A stretch of DNA of 64,000 bases from contig NZ_HE611050.1 of assembly GCF_000285575.1 (NCBI RefSeq), positions 893,741 through 957,740 of the forward strand, in the 5' to 3' direction. The DNA is from Clostridium senegalense JC122 (GTDB lineage Bacteria > Bacillota > Clostridia > Clostridiales > Clostridiaceae). Every line of letters begins with the position of its first letter. The first letter of the stretch is position 1. Made by a program: the position numbers and the translations under genes. Shown here piece after piece: positions 19,985-29,703 of this stretch. The notes beneath the pieces were generated by a model. The model searched no databases. It was given only the letters and a program-made list of their open reading frames with translations, and was not told the DNA's origin.

Positions 19985-20330
19985 TCCTTTTATTAATACT
20001 TCTCTTTAATATGTACATATAAAATTTGCTTTAACTACTAAAATATTTATATGTTATAAAAATAGCAGGTTTAAAATTAATATATATTTATCTAACTTGA
20101 AATTTTTCCATTTGATAAATATATAACTAAAAACTTATAATTAAAATTTTAAAACTTTCTTTTATTTTAACATGAAAAATCCTATAAATTTATCACTTTA
20201 TCAAAAAATCAAATTATATTTTAAAATTTCCAACAAATAATTGTTATTTGAATACTATTATTATTTAAATGTTATGATTATTTTATTTCAAAATATTTAA
20301 ATAAACACTTTATTATTAATATAATTTATG
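19985..20330. other. AT-rich intergenic region upstream of ferredoxin
   Basis: About 350 bases with no gene found. A TATAAT hexamer at 20335-20340 lies ~30 bases before the ferredoxin start codon and is a likely -10 element. Confidence 0.4.
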
Positions 20331-20371
20331 GTATTATAATGTTGAATTATTAATAAGGGAGGTTTTTGATT

Positions 20372-20542
20372 ATGGCTTATAAAATTGCTGATACTTGCAT
20401 AAGCTGTGGAGCTTGTGAAGCTGAATGCCCAGTTAGTGCTATAAGTGCTGGAGATGGTTTATATGTTATAGATGCTAACACTTGTATCGATTGTGGTGCT
20501 TGTGCTAACGTTTGTCCAGTTGGAGCTCCAGCTCAAGAATAA
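20372..20542 (+). CDS. clostridial-type 2[4Fe-4S] ferredoxin
   Basis: A 56-residue electron carrier, too short for usual gene-length cut-offs but unmistakable. It has two CxxCxxCxxxCP motifs, Cys9/12/15/19 ([12 protein letters not shown]) and Cys38/41/44/48 ([12 protein letters not shown]), which bind two low-potential [4Fe-4S] clusters. Translation begins at ATG 20372 behind GGGAGG. Such ferredoxins shuttle electrons between pyruvate:ferredoxin oxidoreductase, hydrogenase and other enzymes in the cytoplasm of fermenting clostridia. A strong terminator follows 34 bases later, so it is a monocistronic gene. Confidence 0.97.
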   Translation: MAYKIADTCISCGACEAECPVSAISAGDGLYVIDANTCIDCGACANVCPVGAPAQE

Positions 20543-20575
20543 TTTTAACATATTATAAACTATTTCTTAATAGTT

Positions 20576-20604
20576 AAAAAGACTGATATATATCAGTCTT
20601 TTTT
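20576..20604 (+). terminator. ferredoxin terminator
   Basis: Hairpin AAAAAGACTGATA / TATCAGTCTTTTT with a terminal T-run. Confidence 0.88.
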
Positions 20605-20654
20605 ATTGGACAAGCTTTTACATAAAATGCGTTAAACAATTATCTAACAATTTT

Positions 20655-21512
20655 TTATTTTAAACTTCCAAAGCCTTCTCCTAGTGTTTCATGAACATTA
20701 TAAATTATTATAAAAGCATTCTCATCTATATCTTTTATATATTTTCTAAGTTTTATAAATTCTTTCTTTTCAACTACTGTAGTTATTACCTCTTTTTTTT
20801 CCTTTGTATATGCACCATGTGCCTCATAAACAGTAGCACCTCTACCTAACTCATCCATAATAAATTTCTTTATTTCTTCACCACTGTTACTTACAATTTC
20901 AACTTTAGTTATTACATTCAATCCATCTATAATATAATCTACCATGAATCCATTTATAATAACACCAAATAAGGAATACATACCTATCATCGGTCCAAAA
21001 GTTGCTATAGCCATTAATGTTACTACAAAATCTGTAATTAACAGCCCCTTTCCTATATCTAACTTAAAATATTTATTAAATATTTTTGCTATTATATCAG
21101 TACCTCCTGTTGAAGCATCTTGATTAAATATAATTCCCATTCCTATTGCACCAATTACTATTCCAAATATTAAATTTATAAATAAATCATCTACAATTGG
21201 ACCATTAATATTAAAAATTTTAGTTAATATAGACATTAACATTGGTAACATCAAGCTACAATATATAGATTTAAATCCAAAACTTGCTCCTATAAATATA
21301 AAACCTATTATATATAATATAACATCTAATCCTAACATTATAATAGGTACTGCAATTGTAGGTATATAGCTATTAATTATTATTGCTAAACCAGATATTC
21401 CACCTGCAGCTAAATTATTTGGTACTAAGAATACTGACAATGCTACAGCTAAAAATACTAATCCTATTGTTATAAAAAAGAATTCTTTAAATGTTTTTTG
21501 TTTAATCCCATA
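20655..21512 (-). CDS. YitT family membrane protein (single-base break near the start)
   Basis: A YitT/DUF161 membrane protein with a C-terminal DUF2179 domain. The open part (from 21440, 261 residues) holds repeated GGISGLAII / GGTDIIAKIF motifs in a five- to six-helix membrane domain, then a soluble domain VEIVSNSGEEIKKFIMDELGRGATVYEAHGAYTKEKKEVI. The family start codon is missing from that frame. ATG 21512, behind GGGGAGGAG, reads MGLNKK and then leaves frame at the A6 run (21495-21500 on the plus strand). One extra A gives MGLNKKTFKEFFFITIGLVF, continuous with the rest and with the expected first membrane helix. Transport function is assumed but unproven in the family. Confidence 0.88.
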   Translation of the reverse strand, partial: YGIKQKTFKEFFFITIGLVFLAVALSVFLVPNNLAAGGISGLAIIINSYIPTIAVPIIMLGLDVILYIIGFIFIGASFGFKSIYCSLMLPMLMSILTKIFNINGPIVDDLFINLIFGIVIGAIGMGIIFNQDASTGGTDIIAKIFNKYFKLDIGKGLLITDFVVTLMAIATFGPMIGMYSLFGVIINGFMVDYIIDGLNVITKVEIVSNSGEEIKKFIMDELGRGATVYEAHGAYTKEKKEVITTVVEKKEFIKLRKYIKDIDENAFIIIYNVHETLGEGFGSLK

Positions 21513-21733
21513 TAAAACTCCTCCCCATTTCTATTTTATTTTTAAATTGTTTTTATATAAATGTAATTCACTACACTAAATCACTAAAGCGAGAAATTAA
21601 TATTAATCCTATTTTCCACCTATAATTTTTTAAATCTTTTTAATTTGCTATATAATTTAATTATACACTTTCTTCAAAACTAGTACATAGTTTTTTTACG
21701 TTTTGTTAACATAAAATTAACATGAATAAAAAT

Positions 21734-21767
21734 AAAAAAATCATGAGAAAAATCTCATGATTTTTTT
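21734..21767 (-). terminator. terminator of DUF948-like gene
   Basis: Hairpin AAAAAAATCATGAGA / TCTCATGATTTTTTT, immediately before the end of the minus-strand gene at 21755; its stop lies inside the structure. Confidence 0.85.
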
Positions 21768-22102
21768 ATTTTTATAAATACATCTCTCACTATAGCAACT
21801 ATATCTTTTACTATTCTTAAATATTCAGAAACACTATCCTTTGTTTCAATTACATCTGCAGTAACAGTTGTAACTACCTCACTTACATCTTTAAAATTAT
21901 CAGTTATTGTTACAATATTTTCTGTGGCTTCTGGTAAATTACTTATAGTTTTTTCTAAATTCTTTTCATTTTTTTCTATAACATTATTTAAATTTTGCAG
22001 GAATTTTATAGCTTTACTTAAGAAAATTATTACAAAAATTAAAGCTGTTCCTCCTAAAATACTTAATATTATAAAAAATAAATTTTCTATAGAAATATAC
22101 AA
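21755..22102 (-). CDS. DUF948-like membrane-anchored coiled-coil protein
   Basis: A 115-residue protein starting at TTG 22102 behind AGGTGATTT. There is one N-terminal transmembrane helix (about 6-28, FFIILSILGGTALIFVIIFL). A long amphipathic helix follows, rich in Asn, Glu, Val and Thr (NLNNVIEKNEKNLEKTISNL...VTTVTADVIETKDSV), as in DUF948 proteins. In Firmicutes such proteins are commonly encoded next to YtxH-domain proteins and are linked to general or envelope stress. That is exactly the context here, with the ytxH-like gene upstream. The mechanism is unknown. Confidence 0.7.
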   Translation of the reverse strand: MYISIENLFFIILSILGGTALIFVIIFLSKAIKFLQNLNNVIEKNEKNLEKTISNLPEATENIVTITDNFKDVSEVVTTVTADVIETKDSVSEYLRIVKDIVAIVRDVFIKIKKS

Positions 22103-22142
22103 TTAAATCACCTAATTTCTATTATTTATTTTTTTAATCCTC

Positions 22143-22300
22143 TATAGGTTTCCAAGTTGACTCTTAGAATTATTCATTCCAAAACTTGGATATCTAAAAT
22201 AGTGAGACACGCTTCGAATCACTTAGAATTCAACACTAAATTTTGCAAAAAATATTTTAAGATTGCTGAATAAATTTAAATGGGAGCTTGTTTCCCTATA
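22143..22300. repeat. 158-bp interspersed element (type 1), copy A
   Basis: Starts TATAGGTTTCCAAG and ends in GCTTGTTTCCCTATA, whose complement begins TATAGGGAAACAAGC, so the ends are imperfect inverted repeats. Inside are a hairpin (CCAAGTT / AACTTGG) and a second stem (AGTGA / TCACT). It is about 80% identical by eye to copy C at 58566-58723, same length. Its right end provides the TAG stop of the ytxH-like gene. Confidence 0.75.
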
Positions 22301-22700
22301 TATCTGATTCACAAATTTTATCTTTACAAGCTTCTTCTTCACAAATATTTTCTTCACAATTTTCATTTTCACAGTCTATATCTTCATACTTCTCTATTTT
22401 CTCAACATAAAAATTGGGTTTTTTCTTTTCCTCTAAATAAGCATTAATTTTTTCTTTTGCTTCTGAAACATTATCCTTTATTTTAATTGAATTGCCTCTT
22501 AAAGTTTCATTAGCACTTTTCGCTTTATCTTTAATTTGCTTTCTAGTTTCTTTTCCTGGTTTAGGTGCAAATAAAATTCCACCTACTACACCTATAACAG
22601 ATCCAATTAATGCAGTAGTAGCCGCTATTCCTCTTTGTTTTCTTTTGGCCTTTTTTTTCTCTTCTTTTTTTCTCTTTTGCATCTTAGATATCATCCCCAT
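22296..22700 (-). CDS. YtxH domain-containing protein
   Basis: A 134-residue protein. I chose ATG 22700 because GGGAGGAGA lies 8 bases upstream. The very basic N-terminus (MQKRKKEEKKKAKRKQRG) is followed by a glycine-rich membrane segment AATTALIGSVIGVVGGILFAPKPGKETRKQIKDKAKS. This Gly-rich helix plus FAPKPGKETR is the YtxH signature. The C-terminal tail is unusual: Cys/Glu-rich (CENENCEENICEEEACKDKICE, seven Cys), possibly metal-binding. Its stop codon lies inside the type 1 repeat, so the original C-terminus may have been changed by insertion. The pair with the DUF948-like gene is typical of stress-related loci. Confidence 0.82.
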   Translation of the reverse strand: MGMISKMQKRKKEEKKKAKRKQRGIAATTALIGSVIGVVGGILFAPKPGKETRKQIKDKAKSANETLRGNSIKIKDNVSEAKEKINAYLEEKKKPNFYVEKIEKYEDIDCENENCEENICEEEACKDKICESDI

Positions 22701-22947
22701 TTTCAATCTCCTCCCTTTGCCACTTGCTTAATTCTACATTTAAATATACTTCATATTACTAATTAAAAGGAATATAAATAATAAGTACTTTAAAATATGT
22801 ATTATTTATATTTTATCACAAGTGAATATTTTTAGGAATATTTTGCTAATATATTTACTTTTAACTTATTCATTAAAATTCTATTTTAAATTAAGAAAAA
22901 TAATATTTCCTAAAATTTCAAAATAATTAAGAAATCTTACATTCAAT

Positions 22948-24110
22948 TTAAATCAAATTATCTTTTTTAAGTAAATTAAGTAAAGTTGGATTGAAATTAA
23001 ATTCTTTAATTAATGCCTTAACTTCATTTAAAGCTTTTTCTTTTTTATTATTAGTTATATTTGCCTTTGATGCTCTAATTAATATATTTTTAGGTGAATG
23101 TGCTATATCAATAAATTCTAGAAGCTGAGTTTTATATCCTGCTGCTTCTAATAGATTAGATCTAACTGCATCTGTCATAAGTGCAGCAACTCTTTCTTGT
23201 ATTATCCCATATTTAGTTAATATATTTAAATCTTCACTTTTCATTTGATCATTGAACTCATGTTGACAGCAAGGAACTGAAAAAATCATTTTACTATTCC
23301 ATTTTATTGCATTATAAAGTGCATAATCTGTTGCAGTATTGCAAGCGTGTAATGTAATTACCATATCAACTTTATTATTATATTTAAATCCATTTATATC
23401 ACCAAGTTCAAAATGCAAATCATCATAACCATACCTTGTTGCTATATCGTTACATTTTTTTATAACATCTTCTTTAAGGTCTAATCCTATCATTTTAACT
23501 TTAATTTTTCTAATTTCTACAAGATAATAATATAATACAAATGTTAAATATGATTTACCACACCCAAAATCTAAAACTGTAAGTTCTTCAAAATTATTTT
23601 TCTTTATTTCATCATCAATAATCTCTATAAATCTATTTATTTGTTTATACTTATCATACTTAGAATTAATAACCTTACCTTCCTTAGTAAAAACACCTAA
23701 ATCAATAAGTGGTTCAATAATCATACCCTCTTTAAGTATGTAATTTTTTCTTTATTATGGCTTTTATTAATAAGCTTTGAGTTATCACTTTTCTTTTTTC
23801 CTAAAAATATCTTTCCCTTTTTAGATATTTTCACTTCAAAATTACTTCCTTTAGACCATACTGACATTTGCTTATAATTAGAATTCATGCATTCCAATAA
23901 TTTTTCTTTTAGCATATTTTTTTCAATATTTTCATGAAATACTTGTTTATCTGTATACTGCTCTATTTGATAATATTCACCTTTACTATTTTCTTTTAAT
24001 ATAAAATTTATCTTATTATATTTAACCTCTTTATTGCTCCTATTGCTAATAACTATTTTTATAATTTCTTCATTTAAAATTTCTTCAATTGTATTTCTTA
24101 AATCTTCCAT
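22948..24110 (-). CDS. class I SAM-dependent methyltransferase (one gene split by a single-base break)
   Basis: Two abutting frames (24110-23721, 129 residues; 23724-22948, 258 residues) look like one ~388-residue protein. At the junction the first frame ends HNKEKITYLKRV. Adding one A to the A6 run at 23744-23749 gives [30 protein letters not shown], which runs straight into the second. The C-terminal part has the SAM-binding motif LDFGCGKSYLTFVLYYYL, acidic loop IGLDLKED and VDMVITLHACNTATDYAL, with a Cys-Cys-Gln-His (PCCQHEF) motif near the active site. This matches an uncharacterised bacterial methyltransferase family; RNA is a plausible substrate but not shown. Confidence 0.8.
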
Positions 24111-24267
24111 ATCAACACACCTTATTACTTATTTTTAATTTAACTTACTTATTATAACATAACTTATTTACATTATAATTAAAATATTTTCATACAAAAT
24201 GTAGTATTGAATTTTAAACTTATTCATTTTAAAATAAAAAATTCAGATTTCCTGTACAAAATATAGT

Positions 24268-24311
24268 AAAAAAGCTTCAAAATGAAACTTTAGTTTCACT
24301 TCAAAGCTTTT
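24268..24311 (-). terminator. asnS terminator
   Basis: Long hairpin with arms AAAAGCTTCAAAATGAAACT and AGTTTCACTTCAAAGCTTTT, pairing at 17 of 20 positions, just beyond the asnS stop. Confidence 0.8.
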
Positions 24312-24329
24312 GTTATTAATATTTTTATA

Positions 24330-25721
24330 TTAGAATTCAGCAGTTCCTGTAGTTCTTGGGAATGGTATTACGTCTCTAATATTGCTTATTCCTGTTACGT
24401 ACATTATCATTCTCTCAAATCCTAGCCCAAATCCAGCATGTTTAGTTCCGCCGTATTTTCTTAATTCTAGGTACCACCAGTAATCTTCTTTTTTAAGTCC
24501 TAATTCTTCTATTCTAGCTTCTAGTACATCTAATCTTTCTTCCCTTTGGCTTCCTCCAACTATTTCTCCTATTCCTGGTACTAATAAGTCCATAGCTGCA
24601 ACAGTTTTTTGGTCTTCATTTAATCTCATGTAGAATGCTTTTATCTCTTTTGGATAGTCAGTTACAAATAAAGGTTTTTTAAATACTTCTTCTGTTAAGT
24701 ATCTTTCATGCTCTGTTTGTAAATCTATACCCCATTCTACTGGATATTGGAATTCTTTATCTGCTTTCTTTAGTATGTCAACTGCTTCTGTATAAGTTAC
24801 TTTTCCAAAATCAGATGTAGCAACGTGTACTAATCTTTCTTTTAATCCTTTATCGATAAAGCTGTTGAAGAATTCTATTTCCTCTGGAGCATTTTCTAAT
24901 ACATAGCTTATAATATATTTAATCATATCTTCTGCAAGTTCCATATCATCTTGTAACTCTGCAAATGCTATTTCAGGCTCTACCATCCAGAATTCAGCAG
25001 CATGTCTTGCTGTATTTGAATTTTCAGCTCTAAATGTTGGTCCAAAAGTATAAACATTTCTAAATGCTAATGCATAAGCTTCTGCTGCAAGTTGACCACT
25101 AACTGTTAAGTTTGTTTCTTTTCCAAAGAAATCTTCTTTATAATCTATTTCTCCACCTTCTGTTTTAGGAATATCGTTTAGATCCATAGTTGTAATTCTA
25201 AACATTTCTCCTGCGCCTTCACAGTCACTTCCTGTAATTATTGGAGTATGAGTGTAAACAAATCCTCTTTCTTGGAAAAATTTGTGTATAGCAAAAGCTA
25301 CTAATGAACGTACTCTAAATACAGCTGAGAAAGTATTACTTCTTGGTCTTAAATGAGCTATTGTTCTTAAGAATTCAAAACTATGTCTTTTCTTTTGAAG
25401 CGGATAATCGTTATCTGATTCTCCTTCTATCTCTATTTTTTCAGCTTTTAACTCAAAAGGTTGTTTAGCTCCTGGAGTTAAAACTAATTTTCCCTCTACT
25501 GTTATTGATGAACTAATGCTTAACTTTGATACTTCTTTAAAATTTTCTAATCCTTCTTCAAATATAACTTGAAGGTTCTTGAAGAAAGTTCCGTCATTGA
25601 TTTCTATAAAACCAAAGTTTTTAGATGCCCTTAAAGTTCTAATCCATCCACTTATTGAAATCATTTGTTCTGCGTATTTTTCAGATTCTCTGTAAAGTTG
25701 TTTTACAAGTATTTTTTCCAT
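24330..25721 (-). CDS. asnS: asparagine--tRNA ligase
   Basis: A 463-residue class II aminoacyl-tRNA synthetase that charges tRNA-Asn. It has an N-terminal OB-fold anticodon domain ([39 protein letters not shown]), motif 2 [21 protein letters not shown] and motif 3 [25 protein letters not shown], which ends at the C-terminus as usual for AsnRS. The length is standard. ATG 25721 has GGAGGATATAG upstream. Expression is controlled by the T-box leader at 25822-26095, which responds to uncharged tRNA. It is a single-gene operon with a clear terminator. Confidence 0.97.
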   Translation of the reverse strand: MEKILVKQLYRESEKYAEQMISISGWIRTLRASKNFGFIEINDGTFFKNLQVIFEEGLENFKEVSKLSISSSITVEGKLVLTPGAKQPFELKAEKIEIEGESDNDYPLQKKRHSFEFLRTIAHLRPRSNTFSAVFRVRSLVAFAIHKFFQERGFVYTHTPIITGSDCEGAGEMFRITTMDLNDIPKTEGGEIDYKEDFFGKETNLTVSGQLAAEAYALAFRNVYTFGPTFRAENSNTARHAAEFWMVEPEIAFAELQDDMELAEDMIKYIISYVLENAPEEIEFFNSFIDKGLKERLVHVATSDFGKVTYTEAVDILKKADKEFQYPVEWGIDLQTEHERYLTEEVFKKPLFVTDYPKEIKAFYMRLNEDQKTVAAMDLLVPGIGEIVGGSQREERLDVLEARIEELGLKKEDYWWYLELRKYGGTKHAGFGLGFERMIMYVTGISNIRDVIPFPRTTGTAEF

Positions 25722-25821
25722 ATCTATATCCTCCTTTAAATTGCGATTAAAAATTTTAACTTATATATCTATTTTTAATCTAATTAACTTTATTTTTTAG
25801 TTTTAATATAAATTTAAATAT

Positions 25822-26095
25822 AAAAAAACCTTCCATCCTCTAATAAAAGGGACGAAAGGTTATAATTCCGCGGTACCACCCAAATTGTCATAAAATGACC
25901 AACTTATCATCAGTACAGATATTAATCGATACTGTTCAATCTATAACGGTTTGACTCCGTCTAAGCCTACTTTCATAACAATTTCGGTTAGAAACTCTGA
26001 GATGTTCTTCTATATAAGTTTCATATTGGTCTCTCACCACCACCAATTCGCTAAGATTACCTCTTATATATACTCTTCTCTTCATAGTTTTTATT
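25822..26095 (-). promoter_or_regulatory. T-box leader of asnS
   Basis: On the minus strand it contains the T-box core GGGTGGTACCGCGGAA (complement at ~25866-25882), followed by a terminator hairpin AACCTTTCGTCCC / GGATGGAAGGTT with a T7 run (25823-25861). Upstream is a long stem-I region. An AAC triplet (complement of 25987-25989) in TTCTAACCGAAA is the probable Asn specifier. The core can pair with the tRNA acceptor end, allowing read-through when tRNA-Asn is uncharged. Confidence 0.93.
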
Positions 26096-26281
26096 TATTT
26101 GCTTTATTTATATATGATTTTATATTGACACAATTGAAATGTCAAGTGGAAAATCTTTTATTTTAAATTTATTTTTTCTATTTTGACATAATATTATGCA
26201 CTATTTTTTAATTATTATTGTCAAACTCATGTATTTTTATATATTTTAAAATTTAATTCTATTTAAATTCAAAAATTATTT

Positions 26282-27124
26282 TTACACAATTAGAACATTT
26301 TTAACTCCATTTTTCAATGCTATTTCTTTTAATTTATTCATATAGTCTTGACTAGGTGTATATGCTTTTAAAAGTTCTTCTCTTACCCCTAAACTACGAA
26401 ATTTTATTAATTTATAAATTATATTTTTATCTATTTTTGATATAAGTTTACTTCCCATATCTATAGTGTATTCATTATCTAATAGTTCTGGAACTACTAC
26501 TGTTCTTATTTCATAGACTTTATCTTTTTTCGCAAGTTCTTCTATATTTTTTAAAACCATTTCATTTCCAAGGCCTACAAGTTCTTTGTTTTCTTTCGAA
26601 TTAAAGGCTTTTAAATCTATCATAGTTTTATCTGTTACTTCTAACAACTGTTGATTCTCATATAATCTTGTTGATCCATTTGTATCTATGAATGTAGTTA
26701 AACCCATTTTTTTAACCACTTTAAATAATTCTAAAAGAAATTCACTTTGAAGAGTACACTCCCCACCGGATACTGTTATTCCTGATATAAAGAATTTAAC
26801 TTTTTCTATTTCTTTAACAATATCATCTACAGTCATTTCCAAAACTTTTGGACTACTATTTCTATCGCAAGCAGCTATACAACAATCGCAATTCTTACAC
26901 TTAGCCCTGTTATAATTAACTTTATCATCAACCATGGTAAGTGCACCATAGTTACAACTTTCAATACACTTACCACAGTTTATACATAAATTTATAGTTT
27001 CTGGATTGTGACAATACAAACAATTGTAATTACACCCTTGTAAAAATATTGCCATTCTATTTCCTTCTCCATCTACAGAACTAAATGGAATTATTTTATT
27101 TACTAAAGCTTTACTATTCTTCAT
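26282..27124 (-). CDS. yjjW: YjjW-type glycyl-radical enzyme activase
   Basis: A 280-residue radical-SAM protein. The CxxxCxxC cluster motif is CNYNCLYC (about 30-37). It is followed by two ferredoxin-like clusters, CINCGKCIESC and CKNCDCCIAAC, as in activases of the larger type. GGECTLQ matches the GGE motif that binds the SAM amino group. Its job is to cleave SAM and abstract a hydrogen to make the glycyl radical on the YjjI-type enzyme encoded just upstream. The start codon overlaps the end of that gene by 11 bases, implying translational coupling. Confidence 0.9.
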   Translation of the reverse strand: MKNSKALVNKIIPFSSVDGEGNRMAIFLQGCNYNCLYCHNPETINLCINCGKCIESCNYGALTMVDDKVNYNRAKCKNCDCCIAACDRNSSPKVLEMTVDDIVKEIEKVKFFISGITVSGGECTLQSEFLLELFKVVKKMGLTTFIDTNGSTRLYENQQLLEVTDKTMIDLKAFNSKENKELVGLGNEMVLKNIEELAKKDKVYEIRTVVVPELLDNEYTIDMGSKLISKIDKNIIYKLIKFRSLGVREELLKAYTPSQDYMNKLKEIALKNGVKNVLIV

Positions 27125-28616
27125 TTTTCCTTAATCTTCTCTCTAATATCTTAGCATTTTTAGCTGCTCCATATCCTAAAACAACTGTATCATTTAGAAC
27201 TTGCTCATTTTTTTCTAATTTTTCTATATCAGATCTTTTTACAAGATATCCAGTTATTCTTATTACATCACAATCAGCACAGTATACTGAAATATATCTT
27301 AAATTTAACTTAAATGCTCCTCTAACAATATCAACTATAGCTTTAGGATTTCTCTTAGCTGTTTCATCAAATTTAAATATATCACCTATTCCTGATGGAA
27401 AATACTTATGGTAAGGAGCACTTTGAATCAGGTGCTCATGTATTGGAGGTTCTTCTCCTATTGGAATTCTACAACCTGGAGCTACTCCTTTGTCACTATC
27501 AAGCCCTACTTGAGCATGTAATACATACTTTCCATCTGTTGCTTTGCAATGCTCATTTGTATGTAAGTTTACTACTTGTTGCATTTTCTCTATAATTTCT
27601 ATTCCTAAATCATTAGCTTCTTTTGAATATCCAAATCTATCTTCTTGCTTTTCTGAGCCTACAAAATAGTTTACAGCATCTGCAAGTCCAACCATTCCGA
27701 ACATTGCAGTAAAGTTATCTTTATTTAAAAATCCTTCTTTTACTAAGAAATTAGATTCAAAAAATCCACTTTCCTCCACAATAAAGTTCACTCTAACATC
27801 CATAAGCTCTAACATAGATTGAATTGATTTTGGTAATAGTTCGTTCATAAATTCATCTATATTTTTTGCCTTTGGTGCAAGCTTTGCAAGATTTAACCTT
27901 ACTAAAGTATAACTTCCTCCACCAATATTTAGTCCATTATAACAACTTGCTATTGCGTAATTTCCTAAATCATTAGTGAACATTTCATGATTAGCAAAGC
28001 TTGGTTTTGCACAACTAAGTGCAGTATTCACAGCTTCCACCATAAGTTCATCCGGTGTATTTTCAGCAACTTTCAATGTTATATTAGGTGTGGAATTTTG
28101 CAGTTCTCTTTCTGCTTTTAAAATTAACCTTCCTGCTTTAGTATCCATAGGTCCGATATTTGCATGACAGAAAGAATCTGTTATTGTTCTATCAATATGC
28201 ATTAAAAATAATTTTATTGCATTGTATGCTTCCTCTTCATCCTTAACAAAAGGCTCTAAAAGTGTATCTAGATTTCCAACATAAACTGGGAATGTAGTTA
28301 CTGATGGAACATGTTTATAAAGCATTAATAAACTGTGAGTTGCTTCCCATATATTTGTTGGTGGATTTATACCTAAAAACTTGCTACCTTCTCTCATAAA
28401 TTTCTCATAATCTGGAACTATATATCTAGGTCTGTATGGTGCATTACCTTCCCATAAGTCACAAATTACACCTTCATCCATGTAATTTTTTATATCGTTA
28501 TTAATATCCAATATATTAATACTATTTTCAGCTAACTTTGCTAAAGATATAACTTTCATTTGATAAGTTAATGTATTATTTTTAATAATTGAAAGTACTT
28601 CTTTTTCCATATCCAT
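27114..28616 (-). CDS. yjjI: YjjI family glycyl-radical enzyme
   Basis: A 500-residue oxygen-sensitive enzyme. The C-terminal glycyl-radical loop is IRITGYLVKR, with the radical glycine at about residue 456. The family N-terminus around ICDLWEGNAPYRPRYIVPDYEKFMREGSKFLGI and the block PPTNIWEATHSLLMLYKHVPSVTTFPVYVGNLD are typical of YjjI. It is shorter than pyruvate formate-lyase (~750) but normal for YjjI (~510). The substrate of this family is not established to my knowledge. ATG 28616 has GGAGTGATT upstream. It is the first gene of an operon with its activase. Confidence 0.92.
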   Translation of the reverse strand: MDMEKEVLSIIKNNTLTYQMKVISLAKLAENSINILDINNDIKNYMDEGVICDLWEGNAPYRPRYIVPDYEKFMREGSKFLGINPPTNIWEATHSLLMLYKHVPSVTTFPVYVGNLDTLLEPFVKDEEEAYNAIKLFLMHIDRTITDSFCHANIGPMDTKAGRLILKAERELQNSTPNITLKVAENTPDELMVEAVNTALSCAKPSFANHEMFTNDLGNYAIASCYNGLNIGGGSYTLVRLNLAKLAPKAKNIDEFMNELLPKSIQSMLELMDVRVNFIVEESGFFESNFLVKEGFLNKDNFTAMFGMVGLADAVNYFVGSEKQEDRFGYSKEANDLGIEIIEKMQQVVNLHTNEHCKATDGKYVLHAQVGLDSDKGVAPGCRIPIGEEPPIHEHLIQSAPYHKYFPSGIGDIFKFDETAKRNPKAIVDIVRGAFKLNLRYISVYCADCDVIRITGYLVKRSDIEKLEKNEQVLNDTVVLGYGAAKNAKILERRLRKNEE

Positions 28617-28624
28617 ACTTAATC

Positions 28625-28945
28625 ACTCCATATCACATTCAAAATTTTAGTTTAATGCATCTTCAAAAATAATAAATTAGTATTATTTTTATATTTAGTT
28701 ATTCTTTAAACTAAGTATAATTTCTTTTTTGACACTTTTCAATAATTTTTATTAATTAGTACATTTTATTAATTAGTCTATAAGATAATTCACTATTTTA
28801 AATATTTTATACATTTAAATACATTTTTGTTAAAATGCACATCATTAATACATCTTAAAGCTTCCTGTGTAGTATAATTTCATTTTTGTGATACACTATT
28901 TTCTTCATTATACTACAAATATCGAGTTTTTTAAACAACTGTTTA
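28625..28945. other. intergenic region upstream of yjjI
   Basis: About 320 bases of AT-rich DNA between two minus-strand genes. No gene or known RNA was found; it should contain the yjjI promoter. No clear terminator for the upstream (28951) side genes was identified. Confidence 0.35.
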
Positions 28946-28950
28946 TAATA

Positions 28951-29628
28951 TTAAAATTTGTTTATTTTGTATAAAATTTCTCTACCTATCTTCTCAGTTC
29001 CATCTAAAATACCTGCTTTTTTAAGTGTATATGTAATTTTTCTAGCAATGCCTATGGAAATATTTAATTCACTAGCTAATTGTCTATTGGTAAAACTCAT
29101 ACTTTTTTTAGATAAAAATCTCAAATAATCATAGGGTTCATTTAAATTTATAGTTTGAAAAATTCCAACTAAGTTATTATCTAATTTAGATACACCTTTC
29201 CTTCTCCAAGACCCTTTTCCATCATCAATTCTAAGTTCTTCTTTTGATATAAGTAATATTTGTATTGTTAAATTCTTTTCATTAATGAACTCTGGAGCAG
29301 AAACTAGTTCATCAAAGATATTCTCTACCTGACCCTTTTTAGGTGATTTTCTACTCCTTATAATTTCCCCTTTTTTATTTAAAGTTATTATAATATTTTC
29401 AACTGCTATAGGATGCACCAGTACTACTTTATTCTCAGTACAAAGTTTTTTTATTTTTTCTTTTATATTATAAAAATTTTTACTTTGAATTTCATATACG
29501 ATATTTTCTTTTACTACATCAACAATATAACCTAGGCATGTAACTTCCATTTCCCCAGTACCTTCAGAATACATTTCTTTTAACTGCCTATGTATTGTTT
29601 TTTCTTTCATCTGTCCAATTGTTTTCAT
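28951..29628 (-). CDS. unknown protein: possible nuclease-like N-terminus plus winged helix
   Basis: A 225-residue protein I do not recognise by name. The N-terminal half has MEVTCLGYIVDVVKENIVYEIQSKNFYNIKEKI, a D-x(n)-E-x-Q/K layout that resembles the core of PD-(D/E)xK nuclease folds. The middle has KGEIIRSRKSPKKGQVENIFDELVSAPEF. The C-terminal ~70 residues (MSFTNRQLASELNISIGIARKITYTLKKAGILD) look like a winged helix-turn-helix. It may therefore be a DNA-binding regulator or a nuclease-like protein. This is inference from pattern alone. It is a stand-alone gene upstream of yjjI, with no partner gene nearby. Confidence 0.6.
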   Translation of the reverse strand: MKTIGQMKEKTIHRQLKEMYSEGTGEMEVTCLGYIVDVVKENIVYEIQSKNFYNIKEKIKKLCTENKVVLVHPIAVENIIITLNKKGEIIRSRKSPKKGQVENIFDELVSAPEFINEKNLTIQILLISKEELRIDDGKGSWRRKGVSKLDNNLVGIFQTINLNEPYDYLRFLSKKSMSFTNRQLASELNISIGIARKITYTLKKAGILDGTEKIGREILYKINKF

Positions 29629-29703
29629 TTTACCCCATCCTAAAAAATAAATTTTAATTCTTTATACAACAAAAATACTACAAATTTTTTCTATTTGTAG
29701 CAT

